Shown here one piece after another: positions 9,353 through 18,300 of a stretch of 64,000 nt of DNA. The stretch lies in assembly GCF_004005945.1 (NCBI RefSeq), contig NZ_SACS01000017.1, positions 1 to 64,000 on the forward strand. The letters are read 5' to 3'. Every line of letters starts with the position of its first letter. Position 1 is the first letter of the stretch. Position numbers and translations under genes: made by a program. Under the pieces are notes generated by a model. It was not told the origin of the DNA and did no database searches. It was given only the letters and a program-made list of their open reading frames with translations. Source of the DNA: Rheinheimera riviphila. GTDB taxonomy: Bacteria > Pseudomonadota > Gammaproteobacteria > Enterobacterales > Alteromonadaceae.

Positions 9353-9692
9353 GGTCTGGCTGGCGATGGCCATCTGTGCAGTAGGCACATTTTTGTTGCG
9401 CGTGCTCCCAATGCTCTGGATGAAACGCCATTTAATCCGGCAACAAGCCGCAGCCACCGACGCGCCAATGCCGGTCTGGCTGACGGTGCTGGCGCCGACC
9501 ATGATCGCGGCGATGTTTGGCGTGTCGCTGGTGCCTGCAAACCAAAGCTTCAGCGCCTGGCTCGCTACCGCATTGGGCATTCTGACCACCTTGCTGGTGT
9601 GGCGTCGCACCCGCTCCTTAGGCTGGCCGGTCTGCGCCGGGGTACTAATGTTTGGGGTGGTGGAAGTTGTGGCGCTGGTAGCTGGCGGTTAA
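9342..9692 (+). CDS. azlD: AzlD family branched-chain amino acid exporter, small subunit
   Basis: A small membrane protein of 116 residues with about four hydrophobic helices and the AzlD/YgaH-like pattern (FLLRVLPML near residue 15; LAPTMIAAMFGVSLV). It pairs with AzlC. It starts 18 nt after the azlC stop, inside the third copy of a tandem repeat. No good Shine-Dalgarno sequence precedes this ATG, so translation probably depends on coupling to azlC. Confidence 0.88.
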   Translation: MDNAVWLAMAICAVGTFLLRVLPMLWMKRHLIRQQAAATDAPMPVWLTVLAPTMIAAMFGVSLVPANQSFSAWLATALGILTTLLVWRRTRSLGWPVCAGVLMFGVVEVVALVAGG

Positions 9693-9875
9693 ACTCAGTA
9701 CACATTGTCAAAGTCTTTAAAAAGGGTTTATGACTTCAAAAATATAGGTCGATATCATCGGCTGTATTTTCACCATTTTGATCTTTTTATGTGGATTTTC
9801 AGAGAGTTTTATCTTAATTTTTTGCTGTCAGCAACCTGCTTAACGGAAAAAACAGACTTATTCAAGGGACTACTT

Positions 9876-10451
9876 ATGGTTGATATCAGGACGCAAAAAC
9901 AGCTATATCACTTAACTGACATTGAAAACCTTGGTTCCATTTTAAGGCAAGGGATCTTACCTCGTAGGTATCTGAATGGTTTTGTTGACGTAGCAGATCC
10001 AGCTATCGTTGCGTCACGGTGTGGATTACAACTTGAAAATTATGTGCCATTCCATTTTTTTGCCAAAAATCCTTTTGATGGCAAAGTTCAGAATAATCAT
10101 CCGCAAAAAAATTTTGTATTACTTGCCGTTTCACGCGCTCTTGCCGCTGCACAAAACTGGAAAGTAATTCCAACGCATCCGCTGGCTACAGGGCAAATTC
10201 AGCTTCTGAATTACGAGGACGGCATGCAGGCAATCGACTGGGAGTTAATGAACCGCAGAGACTATCGTCATGAGCCGTGCCGCTTAACGTGTATGGCTGA
10301 GTGCCTGTCACCTTATGCAGTTGCACCTGGCAGTATTTTTAGTATTAACGTCAGAGATAGTGATTCAAAACAGCAAGTCGAACAATTAAAAACAGCACAT
10401 GGTATTTTATGCCACGTAAACATTACTCCGCATATGTTTGTTGGAGCTTGA
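9876..10451 (+). CDS. DarT-like DNA ADP-ribosyltransferase, divergent second toxin
   Basis: A 191-residue protein that shares the DarT (DUF4433) layout: an N-terminal NAD-binding motif YHLTDIENLGSILRQGIL (residues ~11-28), the middle NYVPFHFF segment (canonical DYVPFYF), then IDWELMNRRDY and the CMAECL motif with the candidate catalytic Glu near residue 142. It is clearly different from the canonical DarT encoded immediately downstream. The ATG at 9876 has an AAGGGA site 7 nt upstream; the longer frame from a TTG at 9705 has no support. It ends 2 nt before the next start, so it is the first gene of a three-gene operon. Target base and activity are inference from family resemblance. Confidence 0.7.
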   Translation: MVDIRTQKQLYHLTDIENLGSILRQGILPRRYLNGFVDVADPAIVASRCGLQLENYVPFHFFAKNPFDGKVQNNHPQKNFVLLAVSRALAAAQNWKVIPTHPLATGQIQLLNYEDGMQAIDWELMNRRDYRHEPCRLTCMAECLSPYAVAPGSIFSINVRDSDSKQQVEQLKTAHGILCHVNITPHMFVGA

Positions 10452-10453
10452 CG

Positions 10454-11104
10454 ATGGCATACAACTATAGCGGCACATTAAATCCGGAACGAGGGTTGAT
10501 TTGGAGAATAGTGCATCGCGATAATATCCCTTGGATCCTAGATAACGGCTTGCATTGTGGCAGTAGCACTGTAAAGAGCGGTCAATGGGTGTCTATTGGT
10601 AATTCCGAGTTGATCGGTAAAAGAGCAAATCATCCAGTACCAGTGCCGCCATATGGTTGTTTAAATGACTATGTGCCGTTTTATTTCACACCATTTTCGC
10701 CGATGTTGTTGAACATTCTATCTGGTCGGGGTGTGCCGCAACGGTCTAATAAGGAAATCGTGATATTGGTGTCTTCTGTGGAGCGTATTCAGCACTTGAC
10801 ATTGGACTATGCGTATACGGATATGCATGCTTATTATCAGTGGGCAACCTTTTACAAAGACCCAGCACAGTTAAGTCAAATCGACTGGTCTATTTTGCAA
10901 ACTCGCGACTTCAGTCGGAACATGAATGACCCTGCTAAATTTGAACGATATCAGGCTGAATTTTTGGTACATCAGCATTGCCCTGTTCAAGCATTACAGG
11001 GGATGGTTTGTTACGATGAGGTGGTTCAGCAGCAGTTAAACGGCTGGTTACAACAAAGACAGTTGTTGATGGATGTCCGTGTACGTCCTGGGTGGTACTT
11101 CTAA
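10454..11104 (+). CDS. darT: DNA ADP-ribosyltransferase toxin DarT
   Basis: A 216-residue protein, the usual length for DarT. It has the N-terminal [18 protein letters not shown] motif, [28 protein letters not shown], the RDFSRN...DDP-type region, and QAEFLV carrying the catalytic Glu (about residue 169), ending RPGWYF. Characterised relatives use NAD+ to ADP-ribosylate thymidine in single-stranded DNA at short motifs, blocking replication, and act as toxin-antitoxin and phage-defence effectors. The start ATG at 10454 matches the conserved MAY N-terminus of the family. The stop overlaps the darG start (TAATG). Confidence 0.93.
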   Translation: MAYNYSGTLNPERGLIWRIVHRDNIPWILDNGLHCGSSTVKSGQWVSIGNSELIGKRANHPVPVPPYGCLNDYVPFYFTPFSPMLLNILSGRGVPQRSNKEIVILVSSVERIQHLTLDYAYTDMHAYYQWATFYKDPAQLSQIDWSILQTRDFSRNMNDPAKFERYQAEFLVHQHCPVQALQGMVCYDEVVQQQLNGWLQQRQLLMDVRVRPGWYF

Positions 11105-12189
11105 TGATTACATATATTCAAGGCAATTTACTGGACGCTCCGGCCGAAGCTCTGATCAATACGGTAAATACCGTTGGTGTGATGGGCAAGGGCATTGCGT
11201 TGATGTTTAAAGAGCGTTTCCCGAAAAACATGCTGGAGTATGCTAAAGCTTGTAAAGTTAAACAGGTGGTTACGGGGAAGATGTTTGTGACCGAAACCTC
11301 TGAGCTGTTAGGGCCACGTTGGATTGTCAACTTTCCGACGAAACAACACTGGAAATCTCCATCTAAAATGGAGTGGATTGACGAAGGACTCATAGATCTA
11401 CGCCATTTTATAATCGATAACCAGGTGCGATCTATTGCTATCCCACCGCTTGGTGCAGGGAATGGTGGACTTGACTGGCAACAGGTAAAGCAAAGGATTG
11501 AGTCGGCTTTGGGTGATTTAGCTGATGTTGAAGTACTGATTTACGAGCCTACAGCCCAATATCAAAACGTAACGGCTAAGCTAGGGGTGAAAAAGTTGAC
11601 TCCCGCCCGAGCTTTAGTTGCTGAACTGGTCAGGCGCTACTGGATCCTCGGCATGGATTGCAGTTTACTGGAAATTCAAAAGCTAGCCTGGTTTTTACAG
11701 CGTGTGATTGAACAGCATGGTTTGAAAAATGAACTGAAATTGCACTTCACTGCTAATTTCTACGGACCTTATGCCAATAATCTCGACCATCTGCTGAATG
11801 CTCTGGATGGCAGTTATTTAAAAGCGGATAAACGGATCCCGGACTGTGAGCCACTGGACGTGATCTGGTTTAATGATGATGAAAAAAGTGCGGTATTGGC
11901 ATATCTCAGTAGTGAAGCAAAACCCTATTTGCCTGCACTGGAAGCAGCGACACAATTGATTGATGGTTTCGAGTCGCCTTTTGGGATGGAACTGCTATCG
12001 ACTGTAGATTGGTTGCTGTTTAAAACGGGATGTGAACCGACACTTGAGTCGGTGAAAGAGGGCATTGCTAACTGGCCTGCAGGCGAAAATTGGGGACAGC
12101 GTAAGTTGTCACTGTTTAGTGAAGAAAATATCATATTTGCAATCAATCGATTGCAGGATTTCAACCCCAGCAAGGCCAATCCACTGTAG
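11104..12189 (+). CDS. darG: DNA ADP-ribosyl glycohydrolase antitoxin DarG
   Basis: A 361-residue antitoxin. The N-terminal macrodomain (~1-155) has [19 protein letters not shown], the FPTK motif with Lys80 at the position reported as important in DarG macrodomains, and [12 protein letters not shown]. The C-terminal ~190 residues are the helical domain that in DarG relatives binds and neutralises DarT. It removes ADP-ribose from DNA and blocks the toxin directly. It is translationally coupled to darT through a one-base overlap. Whether it also neutralises the divergent first toxin is unknown. Confidence 0.92.
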   Translation: MITYIQGNLLDAPAEALINTVNTVGVMGKGIALMFKERFPKNMLEYAKACKVKQVVTGKMFVTETSELLGPRWIVNFPTKQHWKSPSKMEWIDEGLIDLRHFIIDNQVRSIAIPPLGAGNGGLDWQQVKQRIESALGDLADVEVLIYEPTAQYQNVTAKLGVKKLTPARALVAELVRRYWILGMDCSLLEIQKLAWFLQRVIEQHGLKNELKLHFTANFYGPYANNLDHLLNALDGSYLKADKRIPDCEPLDVIWFNDDEKSAVLAYLSSEAKPYLPALEAATQLIDGFESPFGMELLSTVDWLLFKTGCEPTLESVKEGIANWPAGENWGQRKLSLFSEENIIFAINRLQDFNPSKANPL

Positions 12190-12194
12190 GACGA

Positions 12195-12214
12195 AGCCCC
12201 TTGAAATCGGGGCT
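12195..12214. terminator. Hairpin between convergent darG and siderophore operons (weak terminator)
   Basis: AGCCCC (12195-12200) and GGGGCT (12209-12214) form a 6-bp G/C stem just after the darG stop. There is no clear T-tract on either strand, so termination is only suggested by its position between convergent operons. Confidence 0.35.
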
Positions 12215-12284
12215 GAAATTCACTTCCTTAAATAGTTTGGGTATCGATCACAAATTGTCACCATCGTCACAATCCGTGTAAAGC

Positions 12285-14510
12285 CTACACCGTTTGCAAA
12301 CACAAGCTACGTTGTAATGCCTGTTTGTCAGTTTTGCCGCTGGAGTTACACGGCAGACTGTCCAGCCAGAGCAATTGTGGCCGCATATAGGTTGGCAGCA
12401 GCGCCGTGAGCTGAGTGCGGATATGGGGTTCCTGAGTTTGTTCGCCGACCAGACAGGCTAGCAGCCGATCCGGTTCGCGCAACAACAATACTGCGCAGTC
12501 ATACACCGCGCTTTGCTGACGCAATACGGATTCTATTTCACTGAGTTCAATGCGATGACCCCGCAGTTTGATTTGATCGTCAAGTCGGCCCAGATACTGA
12601 TAGCGATCTGCCGTTAATTGCCTGACCAAATCACCGCTGTGATACCAGCGCACGCCATCGGCGGCGGTGACAAAACGCTGTGCGGTCAATGTGTCTTGCT
12701 GCCAATAGCCGTCAGCCAGTGCCGGGCTTGCAATCAATAATTCACCGACCATCCCGGCGCGGGCACGACCTCCATCACTGCACAGAACCCGGTGGCGGTA
12801 GCCGGGCAAGGACGGGCCCAGCACCGGCGTTTCTGGTGTTTCGGCCATCATCGACCAGATGGTGGCTTCAGTCGGTCCGTAACAGTGCAACAAGCGGCCG
12901 CAGCGTTTTTTCAGCTGGCTGATGAGTGCAGTATCCAGTGCCTCGCCGCCGGCAAGGACAGTCAAATCAGCTTGTCCTTGCCAGCCTGAAGCCAGTAAAG
13001 CCCGAAACAGCGTTGGGGTTCCCTGTAGCAAATCGACACCGGCCAATAATGCAGGTTCGGCCGCTAGTGCCCGGTTTTGTTGCTCTGCCAGCAAGCGCAG
13101 CCGGGCGCCACAATACAGCGGCAACAGCAGTTCCAGCAGCGAGATATCAAAACCGACACTGGTATGGGCCAGCACCCGCTGCGTTGGTTGTAACGCTGTG
13201 CGCTCGGCAGCTGCGGCCAGAAAAGTACTGAGTGCCTGACGGTTCAGCATCACCGCTTTGGGCGTGCCGGTGCTACCGGACGTAAACATCAGATAAGCCA
13301 GTGCTGTGCTGCGGGTCGGTTGCAACAGCGGTATCGTATTGACCGCATGATGTGGCAGCGTAGCCACCGGGATTGTAGCTACTGGGATTGTAGTTACTGG
13401 GAGTTTAGTTACCGGGATTGTAGGCAGTGCCATGGCAGGCGTCAGTCGGTCACTGAGCAGTAACGCCGGTTGTAATTGAGTCAGCTGTTGCTGCAGGCGT
13501 AGCGCCGGTAATTGCCGATCGAACGGCACAAAGGCACAACCGGCAAACAAACATGCCAGACAAGCGGCCAGTTGTGACGGGCCACGCGCCAGATCCACCG
13601 CCACAATGGCTCCCAAAGGCAAATGGGAGATCTGGTGTTGCCAGGCCGCGACCAGTCCACTCAGTGCTTTGGCGGACCAATGTTGTTCACCCCATTCCAG
13701 CGCAAACTGACTGTGCTGCAGTTGCTGAAACAAAATTGTGACCGCGCAAGGTGGCTCGATTGCAGCGGCCAGCACGCTGGCGGATGCGTCGGTATCATCC
13801 CGATAAAACCCTTCGAGCAGCGCCTGTTGTTGCAGGGGCGACAACAGCGGACCGGCGAGCTGCTGTTGCCCGCCTGGTACATCAAGCAGACACAGACCCT
13901 GCGCCACTGCGGCGATGACCAGCTGCGCTTGCGCCAGACAAGCGGGCAAGGGCAGTGTCAGAAACAACAACGCGGTTGGATTGTCACTGCAAAGCGTGGT
14001 GGCAATAGCGGGTGTCAGCTGTTCCTGTTGCAGCGTTAAACCGGGGGCGGTGTTGTAAAAAAGTTCTACCGGTTGCAGCACACTATGCTGTAGCTGGTGG
14101 CGCAGCCGCGATAATGGCAGCGATGGCCAGCCGGATTTGCTGGTGGGCAGGAATTGGGCTGGATCCGTCTGCGGGAGCAGCGGTTTGTGCCCGCTCGGTG
14201 CTGTGGCTGGCACGGTCGCTAAGGCTTGCCACAGCCCATTCAAATCACAGTGCTCTGGCTGCCAGCTCAGCAGCAACCAGCAGCTCTCACCCTGTTGCCA
14301 GATCTGCAGAATGGCCGGAATTTGGTGCTGCTTTTGATGTTGCAGTACAGTGCGCGCTTGTTGCTGCCACAAGGAGCGCAGCAGGCGGTGCTGGCCAAAT
14401 TCAACCGCTGCGTCGGGCAATTGTTGCTGCCAAAGGGCGACAATTGCCGCCGCAGTGGGGGCAGATATCGCCGCGGACAACTGCAGTATGGTGTTGGTGT
14501 TGATCATCAT
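12285..14510 (-). CDS. Free-standing NRPS adenylation protein with atypical N-terminal region
   Basis: A 741-residue protein with one complete adenylation domain (~residues 255-735): A3 MFTSGSTGTPKA near 405, A4 FDISLLE, A5 CYGPTEATIW near 541, A7 YHSGDL, A8 LGRLDDQIKLRGHRIEL and the A10 lysine in SGKTDK. No carrier domain follows, so it should load a carrier in trans. The ~250 residues before it look like a degenerate condensation-type remnant: there is no HHxxxDG motif. My hand-aligned specificity code is roughly D-I-L-Q-V-A-C-I-W-K, which recalls glycine-type codes but is uncertain. It is the last gene of the siderophore operon, 23 nt after the reductase. The most likely partner is the terminal carrier of the large NRPS, which has no own A domain. 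Confidence 0.82.
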   Translation of the reverse strand: MMINTNTILQLSAAISAPTAAAIVALWQQQLPDAAVEFGQHRLLRSLWQQQARTVLQHQKQHQIPAILQIWQQGESCWLLLSWQPEHCDLNGLWQALATVPATAPSGHKPLLPQTDPAQFLPTSKSGWPSLPLSRLRHQLQHSVLQPVELFYNTAPGLTLQQEQLTPAIATTLCSDNPTALLFLTLPLPACLAQAQLVIAAVAQGLCLLDVPGGQQQLAGPLLSPLQQQALLEGFYRDDTDASASVLAAAIEPPCAVTILFQQLQHSQFALEWGEQHWSAKALSGLVAAWQHQISHLPLGAIVAVDLARGPSQLAACLACLFAGCAFVPFDRQLPALRLQQQLTQLQPALLLSDRLTPAMALPTIPVTKLPVTTIPVATIPVATLPHHAVNTIPLLQPTRSTALAYLMFTSGSTGTPKAVMLNRQALSTFLAAAAERTALQPTQRVLAHTSVGFDISLLELLLPLYCGARLRLLAEQQNRALAAEPALLAGVDLLQGTPTLFRALLASGWQGQADLTVLAGGEALDTALISQLKKRCGRLLHCYGPTEATIWSMMAETPETPVLGPSLPGYRHRVLCSDGGRARAGMVGELLIASPALADGYWQQDTLTAQRFVTAADGVRWYHSGDLVRQLTADRYQYLGRLDDQIKLRGHRIELSEIESVLRQQSAVYDCAVLLLREPDRLLACLVGEQTQEPHIRTQLTALLPTYMRPQLLWLDSLPCNSSGKTDKQALQRSLCLQTV
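13360..13420. repeat. 15-bp in-frame minisatellite in the free-standing A protein
   Basis: About four degenerate copies of a 15-bp unit (GTAGCTACTGGGATT on the plus strand) encode PV(A/T)TI-like pentapeptides in the linker directly before the A3 motif. Length variation here would keep the frame. Confidence 0.8.
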
Positions 14511-14533
14511 TCAGATCCCTGAAAATTGCAAAG

Positions 14534-15388
14534 TCAGGCTCCGGCGACCGGAGCATTATCGTCCATCACCTGATGCCGTGGCATTTCGTATGCAGCTTCA
14601 TCAAGTCCGGCGCGCCAATAAGGAATGGCATAAAGCTGCTCACGTTGCAGCGGCAGCTGATGACGCAGGTAGCGGCGCAATTGCAGTACTATCTGTTCTT
14701 CACCGGCCAGCCAGATGGAACTGCCCGGTGCCGGTAATGGTGCGGCTTTGACGGTGTCGATCAGCAATGCGGTTTGCTGATAGTTGCCGACCAGCCAGTG
14801 GCAAGTTACCCGGACCGGCACCTTCAGTTGCGGAATGTCGTCGTGGCTGCTGACCAGACAAAACACCGTCCCTTGTGCATCTGCTGGCAGCTGTTCGAGC
14901 ATGGCGCAGATCGCCGGTAAGGCGGTCATATCGCCGACCAGTAAAAACGGCAGGTTTGGCGGCAACATCGGTTGCGGGCCACCCGGCAGCGACAAGGCGC
15001 AATAGTCGCCGCGCTTGCAGTGCAGGGCGAAACGGCTGGCCGGGCTACTATCGCCATGGATTGCCACATCGATATCCACTTCCGCCAGCTCAGGCCGGTG
15101 TGCCCGCACTGTGAACGTCCGGACATCAGGTTTTAGTGCCTGATCCGGCCATACCGGGCCATGTTCGCCAAACACCGGCAGCAGCGGTTGCAGTTGGCCT
15201 GGTTTTGGCAACAACAGTTTGACATGGCAGGCCGGCCAATAATGCGGAGGTTCGGCAAGGGCGGAGCCGGTCAGGGTAATACGCCGCAAATTGGCGGATA
15301 CCGGTTGGCTCTGCACAACCTGCACCAGCCGTATTCTGGCTGGCGCCTGCGGCACAGGTCTGTGGCGCTGTTCCTTAAGCTGTTCCAT
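14534..15388 (-). CDS. Siderophore-interacting protein (ferric-siderophore reductase, ViuB/SIP family)
   Basis: A 284-residue flavoprotein of the SIP family. It has the FAD-binding RTFTVR motif, the HGDSSPASRFA loop, GDMTALPAI in the NAD(P)H-binding part, WLAGEE, and the C-terminal YWRAGLDEAAYE signature. These enzymes reduce the imported ferric siderophore in the cytosol to release Fe2+. An ATG at 15400 overlaps the NRPS stop (TAATG), but the second ATG at 15388 is preceded by GGAG at 6-nt spacing, so it is chosen. Its place inside the biosynthetic operon ties recycling of the product to its synthesis. Confidence 0.9.
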   Translation of the reverse strand: MEQLKEQRHRPVPQAPARIRLVQVVQSQPVSANLRRITLTGSALAEPPHYWPACHVKLLLPKPGQLQPLLPVFGEHGPVWPDQALKPDVRTFTVRAHRPELAEVDIDVAIHGDSSPASRFALHCKRGDYCALSLPGGPQPMLPPNLPFLLVGDMTALPAICAMLEQLPADAQGTVFCLVSSHDDIPQLKVPVRVTCHWLVGNYQQTALLIDTVKAAPLPAPGSSIWLAGEEQIVLQLRRYLRHQLPLQREQLYAIPYWRAGLDEAAYEMPRHQVMDDNAPVAGA

Positions 15389-15399
15389 ATGCGGCTCCA

Positions 15400-18300
15400 T
15401 TAAAAACTCTGTTGGTTAAGTTCGGTCTGCCGACAGCGTCGCAGCACTCTAAGCAATTGATACAAAGTGTCTGCCTGTTCAAACAGATCAACCGGCAGCT
15501 CACAGGCAAACGTCTGCGCCAAGCGGGTGCGTAGCAACACTTTGTGCAAAGAGGTCAGTCCCAGTTGCTGCAATGGCTGCGCCGCTTGTGAAGGGCGGAT
15601 CTGTAGCTCGGCCGGCAGCAAACACAACAGTTCAGTCAGTCCCGGTGGTTCCTGCAAACTGATCTCCGCCACTGCGGCGTGGTGAGCGCTCTGTGTGCCG
15701 GTTGCCGCATCAAAGCACAGCGGTTGCCAGCTCTGGCCACGACACAATTCACGACACAATTGCCAGACGATACCAACCCAGGCATCGAGCAGCTTTTCTG
15801 CCAGGGTTGGGTCGACCTGGTCCGGATCCAGATAACAGGCAAACAGCAACTGGCCGCCGTGATCGGCCATGCTGACGCCTAGCGGTAATTCCACCGGCTC
15901 GTGCGGCTCGCCGATCAGCTGTGGCCGCAGCAGCGCGTCCACTGACGGCGATGGCTTGGGGTAGTTTTCATATAAAAATACCGATTCATACCAGCTGTGG
16001 TTGCGGCTTTGCACTTGTAGCAGCGGGCAAGCCGGATGCGCGTTGGCTGACAGCAATTGCTGTTGTAGTTGCTGCAAGCCGTTGCTATGGCTGTCTACTT
16101 CCCGCCAGTCCAATAACAACGGCACTGTGTTGTTGTACAGGCCAACACTCTGCCCAAGTCCGGCGACTGGCAGATCCCGCCCAGCCACCACATAACCACA
16201 ACAGCTGATCGGCTGGCGGCTGTGCTGTTGCAGCAACAGATGCCAGCTGTACAGCCCGAGCACACTCGGAGTGATGCCCTGTTGCTGGCAAAACAGCTGC
16301 AATTGCTGACTGTCCGCGACCGGCTGTAACCGTTGCAAAGCGAGCTCCCGGCGCTGGCGGGGGGTGGGCAGGCGCAGATCCACCGCCAGGTATTCAGATA
16401 GTGGATAACCAGGGTGGGGTCGTTGCAGTTGTTGTTGCCAATAAGCGGTCGTGGTTTTTTGCGTTTGTTCCAGCAGCCGCCGGTACGGCAGATAAGCCTG
16501 ATCGGGCGCAGCGGGCACCATCTGGCCAAGTTGCAGCTGCTGGTAATGCTGCTGCACACTGCTCATCAGGTTTGGCATACTCCAGCCATCGGTTATGGCA
16601 TGGTGCATCAGCAGTAATAGCACATGGTGGCTGGCGGAGATCTGCAGCAACTGCAGTTTCAGCAACGGGGCTGTATCCAGACGCAAGCCAGTGCTGAGTT
16701 GCTGCACCGCCTGTTGGCTGATCCATTGCTCTTTCTGCTGCGACTCCGCCTGCTGTAATGCAGCTGGTAGTTCGTGCTGATGCCATGGGATCTGCACGGT
16801 CTGTAGCACCAGTTCCAGTGGTTGTTGCTGCCAGTAGAGGCAGCTGCGTAGTGCCGGATAACGGTTGGTCTGGGCTTGCCATGCCTGCTGATAACCAGCA
16901 GCGTCAAAAGCACCATGGAAATCGAGGCGGATTTGTTGATGGTAAGCCCGGTCGTGCGGGTCACGCAGTGCCAGCGCCAGCATACTTTGCTGCAGCGGTG
17001 TCGCCGCGAGTACCGTCTGCAGCGGATATTGCCGTTGTAACAGCGCCAGTTCAGTGCTGGTGGTCGGCGCGGTTGGCATATCGCCGGGCGTCAGGCGTTT
17101 GCCCCCCAGCGCCAGTGTGGCGGCTTCGGCCAGCACTGCCTGGATTTCACGTTGCAATAACTCCAGCAAATGACTGTTGGCGATGCCGGCAATACCGCCG
17201 ATCTGCCGCAGCTGCAACTGACCGTCGACGACCGCGCCGTGCAGGCTGATCAGCTGCCGGTGCTGGTTGTCAGTGGCAATGGTGCGCAGCGGCTCTGCCA
17301 GTCGCAGCGGACTGAAGCAAAGCCGGTCGGCCTGCCCGTGATTCTGGCCATTATGTTGACCTGCAGCCGGATCCGCGCTGCTGAGCACACCATGGTAATT
17401 GAGGACCACCGGCGGCAGCGTCAGCTGATGGGTCGGTTCGCTGGCCCATAATAAAAAGCCGATCCCCTGATCGGGCAACAGTCGGCGCTGATCTTTGGCA
17501 GCGGTCAGCATCTGCGAAAAAGCTGTGGTGGTATCGACCAGCACCGGCGTCAGACTGCTGAACCAGCCGACGCTACGGCTTAGATCCAGCGCGCTACCAT
17601 CGGCAGCTGTCAGGGCATGACGGCCGTGACTTTCCAGCGCCAACAACGGTTTTTCACAGATCGCCAGCTGCGCCAGTGTGCGGGCGATCGCCAGCAACAG
17701 CAGATCCGCCGGATCGGTACCCAGCGGCTGATGCAAGGAACCCAGCAACAATGCAGTGTGTTCTGTATTGAGCGTCAGCGTGGCCGGCTCTGGCTGAGTC
17801 GCTGGCGTGGCGCGATAAGGCAGGGCATTTTGACAAAGTTGGCGGTATAACGTCAGTTGCGCGCCGTGTTGCTGCCGATAAGCCCGCAGCTGTTCGCCCC
17901 ACTGCCGGTAACTATGGGTTTTGCTGGCCAGACTTTCACTACGGCAAATTCGGCGCAGATCGGACAACAACACCGGCCAGGACAGCGCATCAATCAGCAG
18001 ATGGTGGCAGATCAGCAGCAATACATCGTGACCCTGCGGCAGCTGGCTCAGCGACGCAGCCTGAGTTGCCGCGGTGATGGCGCTATTCCGTCGCAGCGCA
18101 TCGGCACCCCCGCGCCACAGCACGGCCCGGCAGAGGCTGCCATGTTGGCCGGTCGACGACAGCGCAAACTGTTGCAGTTCGTTGCTTTGCTGTACCAGTT
18201 CGGCAGCATTGAGGCTGTGAGCATCCAGTTCCAGCAGCTCAATGGGGATACCGGCGTAGTGTTGGGTGCCCGCCGCTGGCTGCACTGCAAGACCGAGTAC

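Noticed and set aside
9705-9875. N-terminal extension of the DarT-like protein from a TTG
   Set aside because: The added 57 residues are unlike any DarT N-terminus and lack a ribosome-binding site; the ATG at 9876 has AAGGGA at good spacing.
13360-13420. Tandem repeats considered as a CRISPR array
   Set aside because: Units are 15 bp, directly adjacent, degenerate and in frame with an NRPS gene; no spacers and no cas genes.
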